This document shows, piece after piece, positions 10,136 through 20,854 of a stretch of 64,000 nt of DNA (position 1 is the first letter of the stretch; each line of letters opens with the position of its first letter). The notes beneath the pieces are model-generated. The model ran no database searches, was not told the origin of the DNA, and saw only the letters and a list, made by a program, of their open reading frames with translations. Origin of the DNA: Caldicellulosiruptor morganii (GTDB lineage Bacteria; Bacillota; Thermoanaerobacteria; Caldicellulosiruptorales; Caldicellulosiruptoraceae); NCBI RefSeq assembly GCF_026810225.1, contig NZ_CP113865.1, forward strand, positions 2,004,001 through 2,068,000, written 5' to 3'. A program made the position numbers and the translations under genes.

Positions 10136-11503
10136 TCAATCTCCTTCCATTTGTGTAATCCTTATCTCCAAAAATTGTTTGGTCTGTGAAGTAGCTTTAT
10201 AATCTTGATTTACAGTTATCCTGTTATTGAATATATCAAATATGACTATTACTTCGGAAGCCTTTGCAATAAGCGGTATACTATCCCTGTGGCGCTTAGG
10301 AATCTTTTTATCAATAAACCATTCTTTCAGTTTCTTTTTCCCGGCTTTGAGAGTTATAAAATCACCATCCCTGCGTGTTCTGAAAAATATTCTATCTTCA
10401 TGCAATTTAGCGGTATCTATATAGATGCAATTGCTGCTTTCCATGCTCTGTGTTATTCTAAATGTGAATTCAAAATTCCTATATTTTATATCATACTCCT
10501 CTTTTAATGGAATTTCAAAGCAAAAGTCGTTTTTATCCACCTTTTTGTAAAACACAATGGCGTCATTCTGTCGCTCCACAATCAAATCATCAAAAATCTT
10601 CTTTTTACCAGAAGGAAGCAAAAGAAGATTTAAGACATCTTCCACCCTGTCAAGTAAAAGTTGAATTTCAAATTTACTTAGCATCCTTTTTATAAGTCTT
10701 CGCTGTAAAAAGCGGGGCATAGAATTCATCTTGCCTATGTCAACCACATAATAAATATCTTCCTGTCTGACACATTTTTCGAAAATCTCATCAACAAGTT
10801 CATTTATCTGCATATTTTCATCTCTTATAAGATTTATTGACCTGAAAATGCTGTCAATTACCCCATCACCAAATCTATCCTTGATAACCGGCAAAATCTC
10901 ATTTCTCACAACATTTCTCCTGTATTTTGAATCAAAGTTTGTTTTGTCCACCACATACCCAATACCATTCTCATCTGCATACCTCTCAATTTCCTGCCTT
11001 GACATGTATATAAGCGGTCTTGCAACAATATCACGCACGGGCGGAATAGATGCAAGCCCATCAAGCCCGCTTCCTCTGAACAGGTTCAAAAAAAAGGTCT
11101 CTACAACGTCATCCCTGTTATGCCCAAGTAAAATTCTGTCAAGTCCCAAATCATTCACAAGCTCATAAAAAAAATTATACCTTGCCACTCTTCCCGCTTC
11201 TTCTTCAGAAAGCCTTTGTTCCTCTTTGAGTTTCCTGACATCCACCGATCTTGTTATACATTTTATATTATACCTCTTACAAGCATCAACTACAAACAGT
11301 TCATCTTCATTCGCTTCCTGTCTTAACATGTGATTGAGGTGCGCAACAGTGATATCAAGTTCATATTCATCCTTCAATCTGTAAATACAGTCCAGAAGGA
11401 CCATTGAATCAATCCCGCCCGAGCAGCCAATTAAAACTTTATCCCCTTTTTTTAACATACCATGTTTTTCAATTGTCCACTTTACCTTCTCCAAAAAGTC
11501 CAC
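10136..11503 (-). CDS. tilS: tRNA(Ile)-lysidine synthase TilS
   Basis: TilS converts C34 of the CAU-anticodon tRNA-Ile2 to lysidine using ATP and lysine, an essential step for reading AUA. The 455-residue protein has the PP-loop SGGIDS at 28-33 near the N-terminus, HLNHMLR and GHNRDDVVETF in the N-terminal catalytic domain, and a C-terminal TilS substrate domain (about 350-455). The GTG start follows GAGGTGC. Translation runs into hpt with about 20 nt between them. Confidence 0.96.
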   Translation of the reverse strand: MDFLEKVKWTIEKHGMLKKGDKVLIGCSGGIDSMVLLDCIYRLKDEYELDITVAHLNHMLRQEANEDELFVVDACKRYNIKCITRSVDVRKLKEEQRLSEEEAGRVARYNFFYELVNDLGLDRILLGHNRDDVVETFFLNLFRGSGLDGLASIPPVRDIVARPLIYMSRQEIERYADENGIGYVVDKTNFDSKYRRNVVRNEILPVIKDRFGDGVIDSIFRSINLIRDENMQINELVDEIFEKCVRQEDIYYVVDIGKMNSMPRFLQRRLIKRMLSKFEIQLLLDRVEDVLNLLLLPSGKKKIFDDLIVERQNDAIVFYKKVDKNDFCFEIPLKEEYDIKYRNFEFTFRITQSMESSNCIYIDTAKLHEDRIFFRTRRDGDFITLKAGKKKLKEWFIDKKIPKRHRDSIPLIAKASEVIVIFDIFNNRITVNQDYKATSQTKQFLEIRITQMEGD

Positions 11504-11541
11504 TTTTAAAGCACCTCAAACAAAATCCTCAAAAAAGACTA

Positions 11542-12549
11542 TTATATAGAAATGCTCTTTAAAACATTTTCAAACTTTTTTATCTTCGCTTCTTTTTGCC
11601 ACTTTTCAAGCAAGCTCTGATAATATTTCTCCTTTTTATCACTTTCCAATTTGGATTTTATCTCATCCCTGACATCATTCAAAGTCAGCTGTTTTCTGTC
11701 TGTGACTTTTATAATATGAAATCCATATGTTGTTTTGATAACCGGGCTTATCTCACCAATGCCGAGAGAAAACGCAGCATCTTCGAATTCTTTTACCATC
11801 TCGCCCTTTTTAAAATATCCAAGGTCTCCACCTTTTTGCTTTGTAGCATCATCTTCTGAATATTTCTGTGCAAGCTTTTCAAAACTCTGCCCGCTTTTAA
11901 TCATCTGCAAGACTTCCTCTGCCTTTTTCTTCTTTGCAGCCTCTTCTTTGGGGTCAGATACCTTAAAAAGAATATGGCTTGCTTTTACCTGTTCATAATC
12001 AGATTTATGTGAATTGTAATAATCTTCTATTTCAGAATCTGACGCAGTCTGGCTTTTTGTCACCTCATCATAGAGTTTTGAAACTATCTGTGACTTTATA
12101 ACCTGGTCTTTGTATTCCTCCTCTGTTGCACCAATTGTTTGAAGATACTGCTTGAAACTGAGACCATTTTCCGAGTCATTTTTATACTGATTAATTCTTT
12201 CCTCTATTGCCTTCCTCTCCTGACCTGTAAGTGTGATATTCCTTTTTTTAGCCTGCTGAAGTTCTATCTGCCTTATAATAAGTCCTTCAAGTATATTTTC
12301 CTTTATCTGTTCTTCATAGGTCTTACCGTCAACTTTCTGTGACAAAAATGCTTTGTCAAGTCCATAATAGTCAATTTGAGACTTGTAGTTGATAGTAAAC
12401 TCCTTTTTGGTAATCTTCTCCCCGTTTACAATAGCAACAGCTCTGTTCTCATCAATAGACTTTACTATCTCGGGAATTGCAGCAATGAGAATTATCAGCA
12501 GGACAATAACTGCAGATGTAATAATTGCAATTTTTGTGTTTTTCCCCAT
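11542..12549 (-). CDS. Membrane-anchored parvulin-type peptidyl-prolyl isomerase (PrsA/SurA-like)
   Basis: Probable extracytoplasmic foldase. The 335-residue protein has one N-terminal hydrophobic segment (about 8-28), a SurA-N-like helical domain with NGEKITKKEF, a parvulin domain (about 190-280: VKASHILFKVSD, GGDLGYFKKGEMVKEFEDAAFSLGIGEISPVIKTTYGFHIIKV), and a charged C-terminal helix. No cysteine lipobox follows the signal segment, so unlike Bacillus PrsA it would stay anchored by an uncleaved helix or be secreted. It lies between mfd and tilS. Confidence 0.88.
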   Translation of the reverse strand: MGKNTKIAIITSAVIVLLIILIAAIPEIVKSIDENRAVAIVNGEKITKKEFTINYKSQIDYYGLDKAFLSQKVDGKTYEEQIKENILEGLIIRQIELQQAKKRNITLTGQERKAIEERINQYKNDSENGLSFKQYLQTIGATEEEYKDQVIKSQIVSKLYDEVTKSQTASDSEIEDYYNSHKSDYEQVKASHILFKVSDPKEEAAKKKKAEEVLQMIKSGQSFEKLAQKYSEDDATKQKGGDLGYFKKGEMVKEFEDAAFSLGIGEISPVIKTTYGFHIIKVTDRKQLTLNDVRDEIKSKLESDKKEKYYQSLLEKWQKEAKIKKFENVLKSISI

Positions 12550-12612
12550 ATATCTCTTCTCCTTTGTTAAAAGTATTTTTTGATAATAATAATATTATAA
12601 AACAATGAAAGA

Positions 12613-15600
12613 TTATTTTAAAGCACCTGTGGGTAAAGCAACCTTTTCAGTGATATCTTCCAGAGTTTTAACCAAAAAGTCCAGTATATCCTTTGATGCA
12701 GGAAAAGTTATTGAACAATCCCTGCCCTCTGCATATAAAATTTTTATTTCAGAAAGAAACTTTTTGAAAAGCTGGGCTGCTTCCTGCGATACAAACTGCA
12801 GTTTAACCTTTTGTTCATCAACCTGCAAAATACCCACAATCCCCAGCTTTTTGCACAGACACTTAATATAAGCAATCTTTATGAGATTATCAACCTCTTT
12901 TGGAACATCTCCAAATCTGTCAATAAGCTCCTCATAGATTTCTTCGGCATCCTCTTTTTTCTCAATTGATGAAATCTTCTTGTACATGTTAATTCTTTCC
13001 CTGTCATCGTCAATGTATTCACTGCTAATATAGGCACTAATTTTTATATCTATCTGTGGCTCAATCTCGGGCTGGACATTCTCACCTTTGAGCCTTCTTA
13101 TCTCTTCTGATAAAAGCCTTATATACATATCATATCCAACAGCATTTATGTGTCCATGTTGAAGCTTTCCAACAATTGAACCTGCACCTCTTATCTCAAG
13201 GTCTCTCATCGCAATCCTAAAACCCGAACCAAGTTCTGTAAATTCTTTTATAGCAGCAAGCCGCTTTGCAGCCTCTTCGGATAAAACCTTGTCTTTTCGG
13301 AATGTGAAATATGCATATGCAAGCTTGTTCGAACGCCCAACCCTTCCACGAAGCTGGTAAAGCTGGGCAAGCCCCAGCCTGTCTGCATCTTCCACAATCA
13401 ATGTGTTCACATTTGGCATATCAACGCCTGATTCAATTATTGTGGTTGTGACAAGCACATCATATTTACCATTTATAAAGTCAATCAGCACCTCTTCCAA
13501 CTGTCTTTCATCCATTCTGCCGTGTGCAAAGGCTATTTTTATACCTTCCCCCAGAAGCTTTTCAAGCCTGTTTACAACCTCTTCTATATCTTTTACCCTG
13601 TTGTAGAGATAAAATACCTGCCCACCCCGCAAAATCTCCTTTAAGATTGCTTCCTTTATTACCTTTTCGTTATATTCCATGACAAAGGTTTGCACAGGAA
13701 ACCTGTCCTCTGGCGGATCTTCAATTATGCTGAGATCTCTTATGCCCAGAAGAGCCATGTTCAGTGTCCTTGGAATAGGTGTTGCAGTAAGAGTTAAAAC
13801 ATCCACATTTTCCTTTAACTTTTTTATCTTCTCCTTGTGTTCAACTCCAAATTTGTGCTCCTCATCAATAATCAAAAGTCCCAGGTCCTTGAATTTCACA
13901 TCATTTGATAAAAGTCTATGTGTTCCAATGATAATATCAATTGTCCCCTCTTTCAATCCTTTTAAAATTTTCTTCTGTTGCCTTTCTGTTTTTAAACGAG
14001 AAAGAACTTCAATTGTTATTGGAAAATCTTTCATACGCTGGACAAATGTCATATAGTGCTGATGAGCCAGTATTGTAGTTGGAACAAGCAGTGCAACCTG
14101 CTTTGAGTCCATCACAGCTTTAAATGCTGCACGCATAGCCACTTCTGTCTTGCCATAACCAACATCCCCGCACAGAATCCTGTCCATTGGCTTTTCGCTT
14201 TCCATATCCTTTTTAATCTCTTCAATTGCCTGAAGTTGACCTTCTGTTTCGGCGTATGGAAATTTTTCTTCAAACTCCTTTTGCCAAACGGTGTCAGGCG
14301 AAAACTTAAAACCCTTTTTTAGCTGCCTTTTTGCATACAGCTCAACTATATCTTTTGCCACAACCTCAAGTGATTTTCTAACCTTTTGCTTCTGTTTTTG
14401 CCACTCCAGGCTCCCAAGTTTTGATAGTTTTGGCTCTAAATCTCCAGTGCCAATATATTTTTCAATTACATCAAGGTTTGTGGTTGGTACGTACAGGTAA
14501 GAATTATTTGCATATTCAAGTTTTAAGTACTCCTTTGTCACACCTTCCACAGTTATTTTTTCAAATCCCAAAAATCTGCCAATACCATACATTCTGTGCA
14601 CAACATAGCTTCCGGTTTTTAGGTCTTCTATGGTGTAAAAAGCTTCTTTCTTTGATTTTGGTCTTTTTTTGATATCCTTGATCTTTTTGTTCTCAAAATT
14701 GAAAAAGCTAAGGCAGACCCATTTTAACTCCTCAATCTCCACTCCCTTTTCAATCGACCCTGCAAGAAGAAAAACCCCTTTTTCACTTTCTGAAACTTTA
14801 TCTGTCAACCTGAATTCTATTTCATTTTTTTCAAGGTCATATCTTAAATCTTCAAGTGATGTTGCGCTACCGGCAAAAATGTTTATGGTATAGCCCTTAG
14901 AAAGGTAATATTTAATATCATCTATCAAAAGGCTTTTGCTGGCGTTGTAGGATGGAATTTCCCTGAGATTATTAAAAGAAAAAATGCTTTTTACCTGCAG
15001 TTCTCTTATACTTTGAGTAAATGTTTGAAGAATAATTGAATTAGAAAAAAAAGCTAAAATTTCATTGACTTTAAAATAACACTCTGCCATCCCTGGCAGT
15101 ATATATCCTTTTTCCAAAAGGTCCTTGTAAACTTCCTCTGTATGCTCCTCAAAAGATTTCAAACTGCTATAAACCTGATTATACTCATCTATTACAATGA
15201 GGCAATCATCAAATATATCAAATATGGTTTTGAAGTTCTGATAATAATAGGGATACAGTCTGTCAATCTTTAAATCAAGCCCATCAATTGTATCCTTAAA
15301 ACTTTCTTCCAGATTCTTCTTTGCATCGCCTTTGAGCTTGCTTTGAAGTTTTTTAAAATCAGCTTCTACCTTTTTTAAACCATCTGAAAAGTCAATATTT
15401 AAATCCCATTCACAGGCTTTATAAATCTTTACAAGAGAAATTCTTTCAAATGACTTTTGTGTCTCAACATCAAAATACCTTATGGTGTCAATAGTATCAC
15501 CAAAAAATTCCACTCTAATAGGGTAGTGGCTTGCCACGGGGTATATATCTATTATTCCACCTTTTTGAGAAAACTGCCCTTTTCTTTCAACAACTTTAAC

Positions 15601-16065
15601 TCTTTCATATCCATACCTTGATATGGTATTTAAAAATCCAGTAAAGTCCATCTCTTTATTCTCTTCAAGTGTGATATACTCAAACTTGAAATCTGCGTAT
15701 TTTTCAAGCAAATTCTGCGGGCTCAAAACAAGCACATCAAACCCTTCTTCAAAAATCCTGACAAATTCTTCTGCCCTTTGAATATCTGAATCTTTACTTT
15801 TTGCAAACGAATTTATAAGCGGATTTTCTCTTTCCTGTAAAACAACCACTCTGTCAAAAAGATTTTTAAATCTTCTTTCCCACTCAAGCTTATTTTTTTG
15901 ATGTGTGATAAAAAGAACTTTTTTGTTAAATTTTTGACATAACGCCTGGACCAAGAGTGCCTTCCCCATCTCGCCAAGGTTTACAGCAAGGATGGGGAGA
16001 TTTTTTTGTGAAACTGACCTTGCAATGTTTAAAAACTCATCAAGTTTTTCAAAAACTCTCAGCAA
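12613..16065 (-). CDS. mfd: Transcription-repair coupling factor Mfd
   Basis: Mfd removes RNA polymerase stalled at lesions and recruits UvrA. The 1150-residue protein shows the family layout: an N-terminal UvrB-like region (including QKGGIIDIYP), the RNA polymerase-interacting domain starting GSYVVHRMYGIGRF, the RecG-like translocase with Walker A GDVGYGKTE and DEEH box IIDEEHKFG, then the C-terminal TRCF domain. TTG start; pth ends 2 nt upstream, so pth and mfd are co-transcribed, as in B. subtilis. Confidence 0.98.
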   Translation of the reverse strand: MLRVFEKLDEFLNIARSVSQKNLPILAVNLGEMGKALLVQALCQKFNKKVLFITHQKNKLEWERRFKNLFDRVVVLQERENPLINSFAKSKDSDIQRAEEFVRIFEEGFDVLVLSPQNLLEKYADFKFEYITLEENKEMDFTGFLNTISRYGYERVKVVERKGQFSQKGGIIDIYPVASHYPIRVEFFGDTIDTIRYFDVETQKSFERISLVKIYKACEWDLNIDFSDGLKKVEADFKKLQSKLKGDAKKNLEESFKDTIDGLDLKIDRLYPYYYQNFKTIFDIFDDCLIVIDEYNQVYSSLKSFEEHTEEVYKDLLEKGYILPGMAECYFKVNEILAFFSNSIILQTFTQSIRELQVKSIFSFNNLREIPSYNASKSLLIDDIKYYLSKGYTINIFAGSATSLEDLRYDLEKNEIEFRLTDKVSESEKGVFLLAGSIEKGVEIEELKWVCLSFFNFENKKIKDIKKRPKSKKEAFYTIEDLKTGSYVVHRMYGIGRFLGFEKITVEGVTKEYLKLEYANNSYLYVPTTNLDVIEKYIGTGDLEPKLSKLGSLEWQKQKQKVRKSLEVVAKDIVELYAKRQLKKGFKFSPDTVWQKEFEEKFPYAETEGQLQAIEEIKKDMESEKPMDRILCGDVGYGKTEVAMRAAFKAVMDSKQVALLVPTTILAHQHYMTFVQRMKDFPITIEVLSRLKTERQQKKILKGLKEGTIDIIIGTHRLLSNDVKFKDLGLLIIDEEHKFGVEHKEKIKKLKENVDVLTLTATPIPRTLNMALLGIRDLSIIEDPPEDRFPVQTFVMEYNEKVIKEAILKEILRGGQVFYLYNRVKDIEEVVNRLEKLLGEGIKIAFAHGRMDERQLEEVLIDFINGKYDVLVTTTIIESGVDMPNVNTLIVEDADRLGLAQLYQLRGRVGRSNKLAYAYFTFRKDKVLSEEAAKRLAAIKEFTELGSGFRIAMRDLEIRGAGSIVGKLQHGHINAVGYDMYIRLLSEEIRRLKGENVQPEIEPQIDIKISAYISSEYIDDDRERINMYKKISSIEKKEDAEEIYEELIDRFGDVPKEVDNLIKIAYIKCLCKKLGIVGILQVDEQKVKLQFVSQEAAQLFKKFLSEIKILYAEGRDCSITFPASKDILDFLVKTLEDITEKVALPTGALK

Positions 16066-16067
16066 CC

Positions 16068-16637
16068 CTACACCACCACATCCCCGTTTATAAAGTTCAT
16101 TGCCCTGTCAATATTGCTCTCAAGCAGTATTTTAATACCCTGCGCTGCCTTTTCAATGGCTCTAAAGACTTTCTGCTTTTCGTTATCTTCAAATTCCGAC
16201 AGTACATATTTTACCATATCGTCCTTGGGAATACCAATGCCAATTCTAATCCTCACAAACTCTTCTGTGCCAAGTCGCTGGATAATGGACTTTACACCGT
16301 TGTGCCCGCCGTCTGACCCCTTTTTTCTCATCTTAACAACTCCAACATCAAATGCAATGTCGTCGTAGATTACAATTAACTTTTCAGGTTTTATCTTGTA
16401 GAAATTTACCGCTTCAATAATACTGTCACCACTTGAGTTCATGTATGTCATGGGTTTCAAAAGAAGCACTTTTTTGCCGGCATACTCAAAACTTCCAGCA
16501 AGCCCTTTGAACTTTATTTTATCAACTCTTGTATTGAAAGCCTGCGCAAGATAATCAATTGCCAGAAAACCAGCATTGTGACGTGTAAAGGTATATTTCT
16601 CTCCGGGATTTCCAAGCCCGGCAATGATGTAATCCAA
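16068..16637 (-). CDS. pth: Peptidyl-tRNA hydrolase
   Basis: Pth recycles peptidyl-tRNA that has dropped off ribosomes. The protein (189 residues) begins MDYIIAGLGNPGEKYTFTRH, including the catalytic His of the TRHNAGF motif, and carries MTYMNSSG and DDIAFDVG with the catalytic Asp. The TTG at 16637 is chosen because AAGGGGTGA lies at good distance; an in-frame GTG at 16649 overlaps that ribosome site. It is adjacent to mfd and follows the prs terminator. Confidence 0.95.
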   Translation of the reverse strand: MDYIIAGLGNPGEKYTFTRHNAGFLAIDYLAQAFNTRVDKIKFKGLAGSFEYAGKKVLLLKPMTYMNSSGDSIIEAVNFYKIKPEKLIVIYDDIAFDVGVVKMRKKGSDGGHNGVKSIIQRLGTEEFVRIRIGIGIPKDDMVKYVLSEFEDNEKQKVFRAIEKAAQGIKILLESNIDRAMNFINGDVVV

Positions 16638-16659
16638 GTTAAATGTCACCCCTTTTTAC

Positions 16660-16703
16660 AAAAATAGGCTGCCTTTTTAGCTTTTCCATCAAAAAGACAG
16701 CCT
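16660..16703 (-). terminator. Terminator after prs
   Basis: A 13-bp stem, AGGCTGTCTTTTT/AAAAAGGCAGCCT with one G-U pair on the minus strand, is followed by ATTTTTG. It ends just upstream of the pth ribosome site, so pth-mfd transcription needs readthrough or a promoter inside prs. Confidence 0.75.
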
Positions 16704-16739
16704 TTATGCACACGTTTTCTAACAGCTTCCAAACAAATT

Positions 16740-17717
16740 TTACCTGTTCCCCTTTGTGCTGATGTACTCATCAAACATAGGAGAAATTGCAACATCCCCG
16801 TATATTCTGTTAATTGCCTCGGCAAAGAGGTCCGCAACAGATAATACCTTAATCTTTTCTATTCTCTTTTCAGGCGGTAGAGGAATAGTATTTAAAACTA
16901 TCAGCTCCTTGATTGGTGAGTTTTGAATTCTCTCAACAGCCGGTCCGGACAGTACCGGATGTGTACAGCAGGCATAGACCTCTTTTGCTCCATAGTCAAC
17001 AAGAGCCTGAGCTGCTGCAACAATTGTCCCTGCTGTGTCTATCATATCATCAACCATCAGACAGGTCTTGTCCTTCACATCACCTATAATATTCATTATC
17101 TCAGCAACATTTGCCTTGGGGCGCCTTTTGTCCACAATAGCAAGTGGCAAATCAAGCTTTGTCGCAAAGTTGCGTGCTCTTGTAACACTGCCAAGGTCAG
17201 GCGATACCACAACAGCATTATCAAGATTGATATTTTCAAGAAAGTACTTTGCCAGAATTGGCACACCAATCAAATGGTCAAGCGGTATGTCAAAAAAGCC
17301 CTGAATCTGTGGCGCATGAAGGTCCATGGTAAGCACCCTGTCAGCCCCAGCCGAGGTAATCAGGTTTGCAACAAGCTTTGCAGTGATCGGGTCACGTGCT
17401 CTTGCTTTTCTGTCCTGCCTTGCATACCCATAATAAGGAATTACAGCTGTTATTCGCCCGGCCGATGCTCTTTTGAATGCGTCAATCATAATTAAAAGCT
17501 CCATAAGATTCTCATTTACAGGGTGGCATGTTGACTGGACAACAAACACATCCGCACCGCGCACAGTTTCATTGATTTTAACCGAAATCTCACCGTCTGA
17601 AAATCTGCCTATCTCAGCATCGCCAAGCTTTTTGTCAAGCTTTTTTGCTATCTCTTCTGCCAGGTCTCTGTTTGAATTGCCGGCAAATATCTTTATCTCT
17701 TTGCCATGTGTTATCAC
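16740..17717 (-). CDS. prs: Ribose-phosphate pyrophosphokinase
   Basis: Makes PRPP from ribose 5-phosphate and ATP for nucleotide, His and Trp synthesis. The sequence holds [15 protein letters not shown], the regulatory flexible loop around [15 protein letters not shown], the PRPP signature [11 protein letters not shown] and [21 protein letters not shown] at 17717 preceded by GGGGGT gives 325 residues; an in-frame GTG 18 nt upstream is the alternative. The glmU-prs-pth-mfd order matches B. subtilis. Confidence 0.97.
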   Translation of the reverse strand: MITHGKEIKIFAGNSNRDLAEEIAKKLDKKLGDAEIGRFSDGEISVKINETVRGADVFVVQSTCHPVNENLMELLIMIDAFKRASAGRITAVIPYYGYARQDRKARARDPITAKLVANLITSAGADRVLTMDLHAPQIQGFFDIPLDHLIGVPILAKYFLENINLDNAVVVSPDLGSVTRARNFATKLDLPLAIVDKRRPKANVAEIMNIIGDVKDKTCLMVDDMIDTAGTIVAAAQALVDYGAKEVYACCTHPVLSGPAVERIQNSPIKELIVLNTIPLPPEKRIEKIKVLSVADLFAEAINRIYGDVAISPMFDEYISTKGNR

Positions 17718-17808
17718 TTTTTTTACCCCCAGCACAAAAGTTAATTTTAAGTATCTTCTTTTCGCAATCTATATTATAACACAAATTAAATGATCTCTCT
17801 TTAAAAAA

Positions 17809-19200
17809 TCACCTGTTTTCATACATCTGTTTTCTTTTCAAAACCCAGCCTTCTTTGTTGGTTTGCCTCTGTCTTGCAATTGCAAGTGCATTTGCAGGAA
17901 CATCCTCTGTTATTGTAGAACCTGCTGCAATATAGGCATTCTCCCCAATTTTAACCGGCGCAACAAGATTGGAATTGCAGCCTATAAAGGCATTGTTCTC
18001 TACAACTGTTCTGTGTTTTTTATACCCATCATAGTTTACAAAAATCGTCCCGCATCCCAAGTTTACATTCTCGCCGATGTCAGCATCCCCAATATATGTA
18101 AGATGAGCTGACTTTGTATTTTTGCCAAGCTTGGAGTTTTTTATCTCAACAAAGTTTCCAATTTTTACTCCCTCTTCTAAATGACTGTTGGGTCTTAAGT
18201 GTGCATACGGTCCTATTTTGACATTATCTTTTATCTTAGAGCTCTCTATCACAGAAAACTGAATATGACAGCTGTTGCCTACTTTTGAGTCAACAATGTA
18301 GGTCTGAGGACCGATAACACAGTCCTCACCAATTGAAGTTTTGCCAAGGATAAATGTGCCCGGATAAATCACTGTATCCCTGCCAATCTGAACATCCGGA
18401 TGAATATAAGTATTGTATATGTCTATTATCTGTACACCATTTGAAAGATGATCTTTATTTATCCTGAGTTTTAACTCCTGCTCGGCAACAAAAAGCTCAT
18501 ATCTTGAATTGATGCCCATAACCTCAAAATTGTCTTCTGCAGTCACTTTCACAATCTTTTTGCCATCTCTGTTTAGTATTTCAATGGCATCTGTAAGATA
18601 ATACTCATTCTGGCTATTGTTATTGTTAATCCTGCCAAGAACATTTACAAGTTCCTGTTTTTCAAAGCAATAAAAGCCTGGATTTATCTCTTTTATTTTC
18701 TTCTCCTGGTAAGTTGCATCCCTCTCCTCAACAATTTTTAGCACATTCCCATTCTCATCTGCAATTATCCTGCCATAACCGTATGGATTATCAAAAATGG
18801 CTGTAAGAAGGCAAAGTGCTGCATTCTCCTTTATTCTTTTCTGAGAAAGCCTCTTTAAAGTATCAGCCTTTATAAATGGCGCATCACCATATAGAACAAA
18901 AACATCCTCTGTGCTATCTGGTACCTGGTCAAGGGCACACATTACAGCATGTGCTGTGCCAAGCTGTTTTTCCTGATACGCAAATTTCACATTCCTTCCT
19001 TCCAAAACCTTGTATACGTCCTCTTTTTTATTCCCAACAACAACCACAACTGCAGCATTTTCAAAGTTTTTTTCAATCTCATCTATTATATAAAGTATCA
19101 TGGGCTTTCCCATAACTTTCTGAACAACTTTGGAATATTTTGATTTCATCCTCTTACCTTCGCCAGCTGCCAGGATTATAAATGTACTTCTGACATTCAT
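17809..19200 (-). CDS. glmU: Bifunctional UDP-GlcNAc pyrophosphorylase / GlcN-1-P acetyltransferase GlmU
   Basis: GlmU acetylates glucosamine 1-phosphate and transfers UMP to give UDP-GlcNAc for the wall. The N-terminal uridylyltransferase has [18 protein letters not shown]; the C-terminal half is a left-handed beta-helix of hexapeptide repeats (roughly residues 255-430) with the acetyltransferase region [13 protein letters not shown]. The 463-residue length is normal. It overlaps comEB by 4 nt, implying translational coupling. Confidence 0.98.
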   Translation of the reverse strand: MNVRSTFIILAAGEGKRMKSKYSKVVQKVMGKPMILYIIDEIEKNFENAAVVVVVGNKKEDVYKVLEGRNVKFAYQEKQLGTAHAVMCALDQVPDSTEDVFVLYGDAPFIKADTLKRLSQKRIKENAALCLLTAIFDNPYGYGRIIADENGNVLKIVEERDATYQEKKIKEINPGFYCFEKQELVNVLGRINNNNSQNEYYLTDAIEILNRDGKKIVKVTAEDNFEVMGINSRYELFVAEQELKLRINKDHLSNGVQIIDIYNTYIHPDVQIGRDTVIYPGTFILGKTSIGEDCVIGPQTYIVDSKVGNSCHIQFSVIESSKIKDNVKIGPYAHLRPNSHLEEGVKIGNFVEIKNSKLGKNTKSAHLTYIGDADIGENVNLGCGTIFVNYDGYKKHRTVVENNAFIGCNSNLVAPVKIGENAYIAAGSTITEDVPANALAIARQRQTNKEGWVLKRKQMYENR

Positions 19201-19661
19201 CTGTCCTCACCTTTTCTATTTTCTTCAAATTTGACAACTTCTATACCGGCCTCTTCAAATATTGACCTGCTCATCTCGTCAGGATATGAGCCTTTGTAGA
19301 TTACCTTTTTGATACCTGCATTCACTATCATTTTGGCACAAATCACACAGGGATACGTTGTTGTGTAAATAACGCTGCCGTCGATATTCACTCCCATTTT
19401 AGCAGCCTGTATTATTGCATTTTGCTCAGCATGAAGCCCTCTGCAAAGTTCATGTCTCTGCCCTGACGGTACATTCAGCTTTTCTCTCAAACACCCCACC
19501 TCTTCACAGTGAGGCAGGTTACTCGGTGCACCATTATAGCCGGTTGCCAGAATCCTCTTGTCCTTTACAATCAGGGCTCCCACTTTTCGCCTCAAACATG
19601 TTGACCTTTCCTTTACAATATCAACAATCTGCATAAAATACTCATCCCAGGTAGGTCTCAT
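19197..19661 (-). CDS. comEB: ComEB-like deoxycytidylate deaminase family protein
   Basis: Zinc-dependent deaminase, most likely converting dCMP to dUMP for thymidylate synthesis. The 154-residue sequence has the catalytic HAEQNAI and the zinc motif PCVICAK, plus the family N-terminus WDEYFMQIV. An extra Cys/His-containing stretch ([11 protein letters not shown]) is typical of dCMP deaminases. It is transcribed after upp and overlaps glmU by 4 nt. Confidence 0.92.
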   Translation of the reverse strand: MRPTWDEYFMQIVDIVKERSTCLRRKVGALIVKDKRILATGYNGAPSNLPHCEEVGCLREKLNVPSGQRHELCRGLHAEQNAIIQAAKMGVNIDGSVIYTTTYPCVICAKMIVNAGIKKVIYKGSYPDEMSRSIFEEAGIEVVKFEENRKGEDR

Positions 19662-19687
19662 TTGTCTTCCTCCAGTTTATATCATCT

Positions 19688-20329
19688 TTATTTTGTACCA
19701 AATAGCCTGTCCCCTGCATCACCAAGCCCAGGTACAATATATCCATGGTCGTTCAGCTTCTCATCAACCGCTGCACAGTACACTTCAACATCCGGATGTG
19801 CAGATGTCAACCTTTCAATTCCTTCAGGTGCCGCAATCAGGCACATAAGTTTTAAACTCAGCGGATTGTACCTTTTGATGTAGTCAAACGCAGCAACAGC
19901 AGACCCGCCTGTTGCAAGCATTGGATCAAGTACAATTATATCCCTTTCATGTACATCCTGAGGAAGCTTGCAATAATACTCAACAGGCTTTAAAGTCTGC
20001 GGGTCTCTGTAAAGACCAATATGCCCGACCTTTGCTGCAGGGATAAGTTTCAAAAGCCCATCAACCATACCAAGCCCGGCTCTTAAAATTGGAACAACTG
20101 CAAGTTTTCTACCGGAGATTACTCTGCATTTTGCAACTCCAACAGGCGTTTCGATCTCAACCTCTTTCAGCGGCAGATTCCTTGTAACTTCATATGCCAT
20201 GAGCATTGCTATTTCTTCAACAAGCTCTCTGAACTCCTTGCTGCCTGTATTTTTGTCTCTAATCAATGTGAGCTTGTGCTGAATAAGCGGATGGTCAAAA
20301 ACATACACATTCTTCTTGTACTCAATCAT
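19688..20329 (-). CDS. upp: Uracil phosphoribosyltransferase
   Basis: Salvages uracil to UMP using PRPP. The 213-residue protein has the diagnostic PRPP motif [12 protein letters not shown], the uracil-binding tail [13 protein letters not shown], and [16 protein letters not shown] at 20329 is preferred; a TTG directly upstream is also compatible with GGAG. It lies 39 nt downstream of rpiB. Confidence 0.97.
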   Translation of the reverse strand: MIEYKKNVYVFDHPLIQHKLTLIRDKNTGSKEFRELVEEIAMLMAYEVTRNLPLKEVEIETPVGVAKCRVISGRKLAVVPILRAGLGMVDGLLKLIPAAKVGHIGLYRDPQTLKPVEYYCKLPQDVHERDIIVLDPMLATGGSAVAAFDYIKRYNPLSLKLMCLIAAPEGIERLTSAHPDVEVYCAAVDEKLNDHGYIVPGLGDAGDRLFGTK

Positions 20330-20368
20330 CAAGCTCTTCTCCTTTCTGTAAATTATATAAACTGGTAT

Positions 20369-20821
20369 TTAATCCTGCATATTTTCAATCTCATGTATCT
20401 TGTCAACTCTTCTCTGGTGTCTCCCACCTTCAAACTGGGCTGATAGAAAACTATCCACAATTTCACATGCAAGCCCTTCACCAATAACCCTTGCACCCAT
20501 AGCGAGGATGTTTGCATTGTTATGTGCACGTGCTGCTTTTGCTGAGAATGTGTCATGGCAGAGCGCAGCTCTGATACCCTTTACTTTATTTGCAGCAATT
20601 GAAATACCAATCCCTGTGCCACATATTAAAATTCCAAAGTCAAACTCGCCATTTTTTACTGCGATTGCCACATCCCTCGCAATGTCCGGATAGTCACAGG
20701 ACTCTTCCGAATATGTTCCAAAGTCTTTGTACTCGATTCCTCTTCTGTTAAGATGCTTCTTTACAGCCTCTTTTAGTCTAAACCCTGCATGGTCAGACCC
20801 AATCGCCAATTTCAATTCCAT
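20369..20821 (-). CDS. rpiB: Ribose 5-phosphate isomerase B
   Basis: Interconverts ribose 5-phosphate and ribulose 5-phosphate. The 150-residue RpiB-type protein has SDHAGFRLKE, DFGTYSEESCDYPD, the catalytic-cysteine loop ICGTGIGISIAANK and the HDTFSAKAARAHNNANI segment with conserved His. The ribosome site GAGGGGAG precedes the ATG. The neighbours upp, prs and comEB share nucleotide metabolism themes. Confidence 0.97.
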   Translation of the reverse strand: MELKLAIGSDHAGFRLKEAVKKHLNRRGIEYKDFGTYSEESCDYPDIARDVAIAVKNGEFDFGILICGTGIGISIAANKVKGIRAALCHDTFSAKAARAHNNANILAMGARVIGEGLACEIVDSFLSAQFEGGRHQRRVDKIHEIENMQD

Positions 20822-20854
20822 CTCTCCCCTCTCAAAAATTTTATAAATGTATTT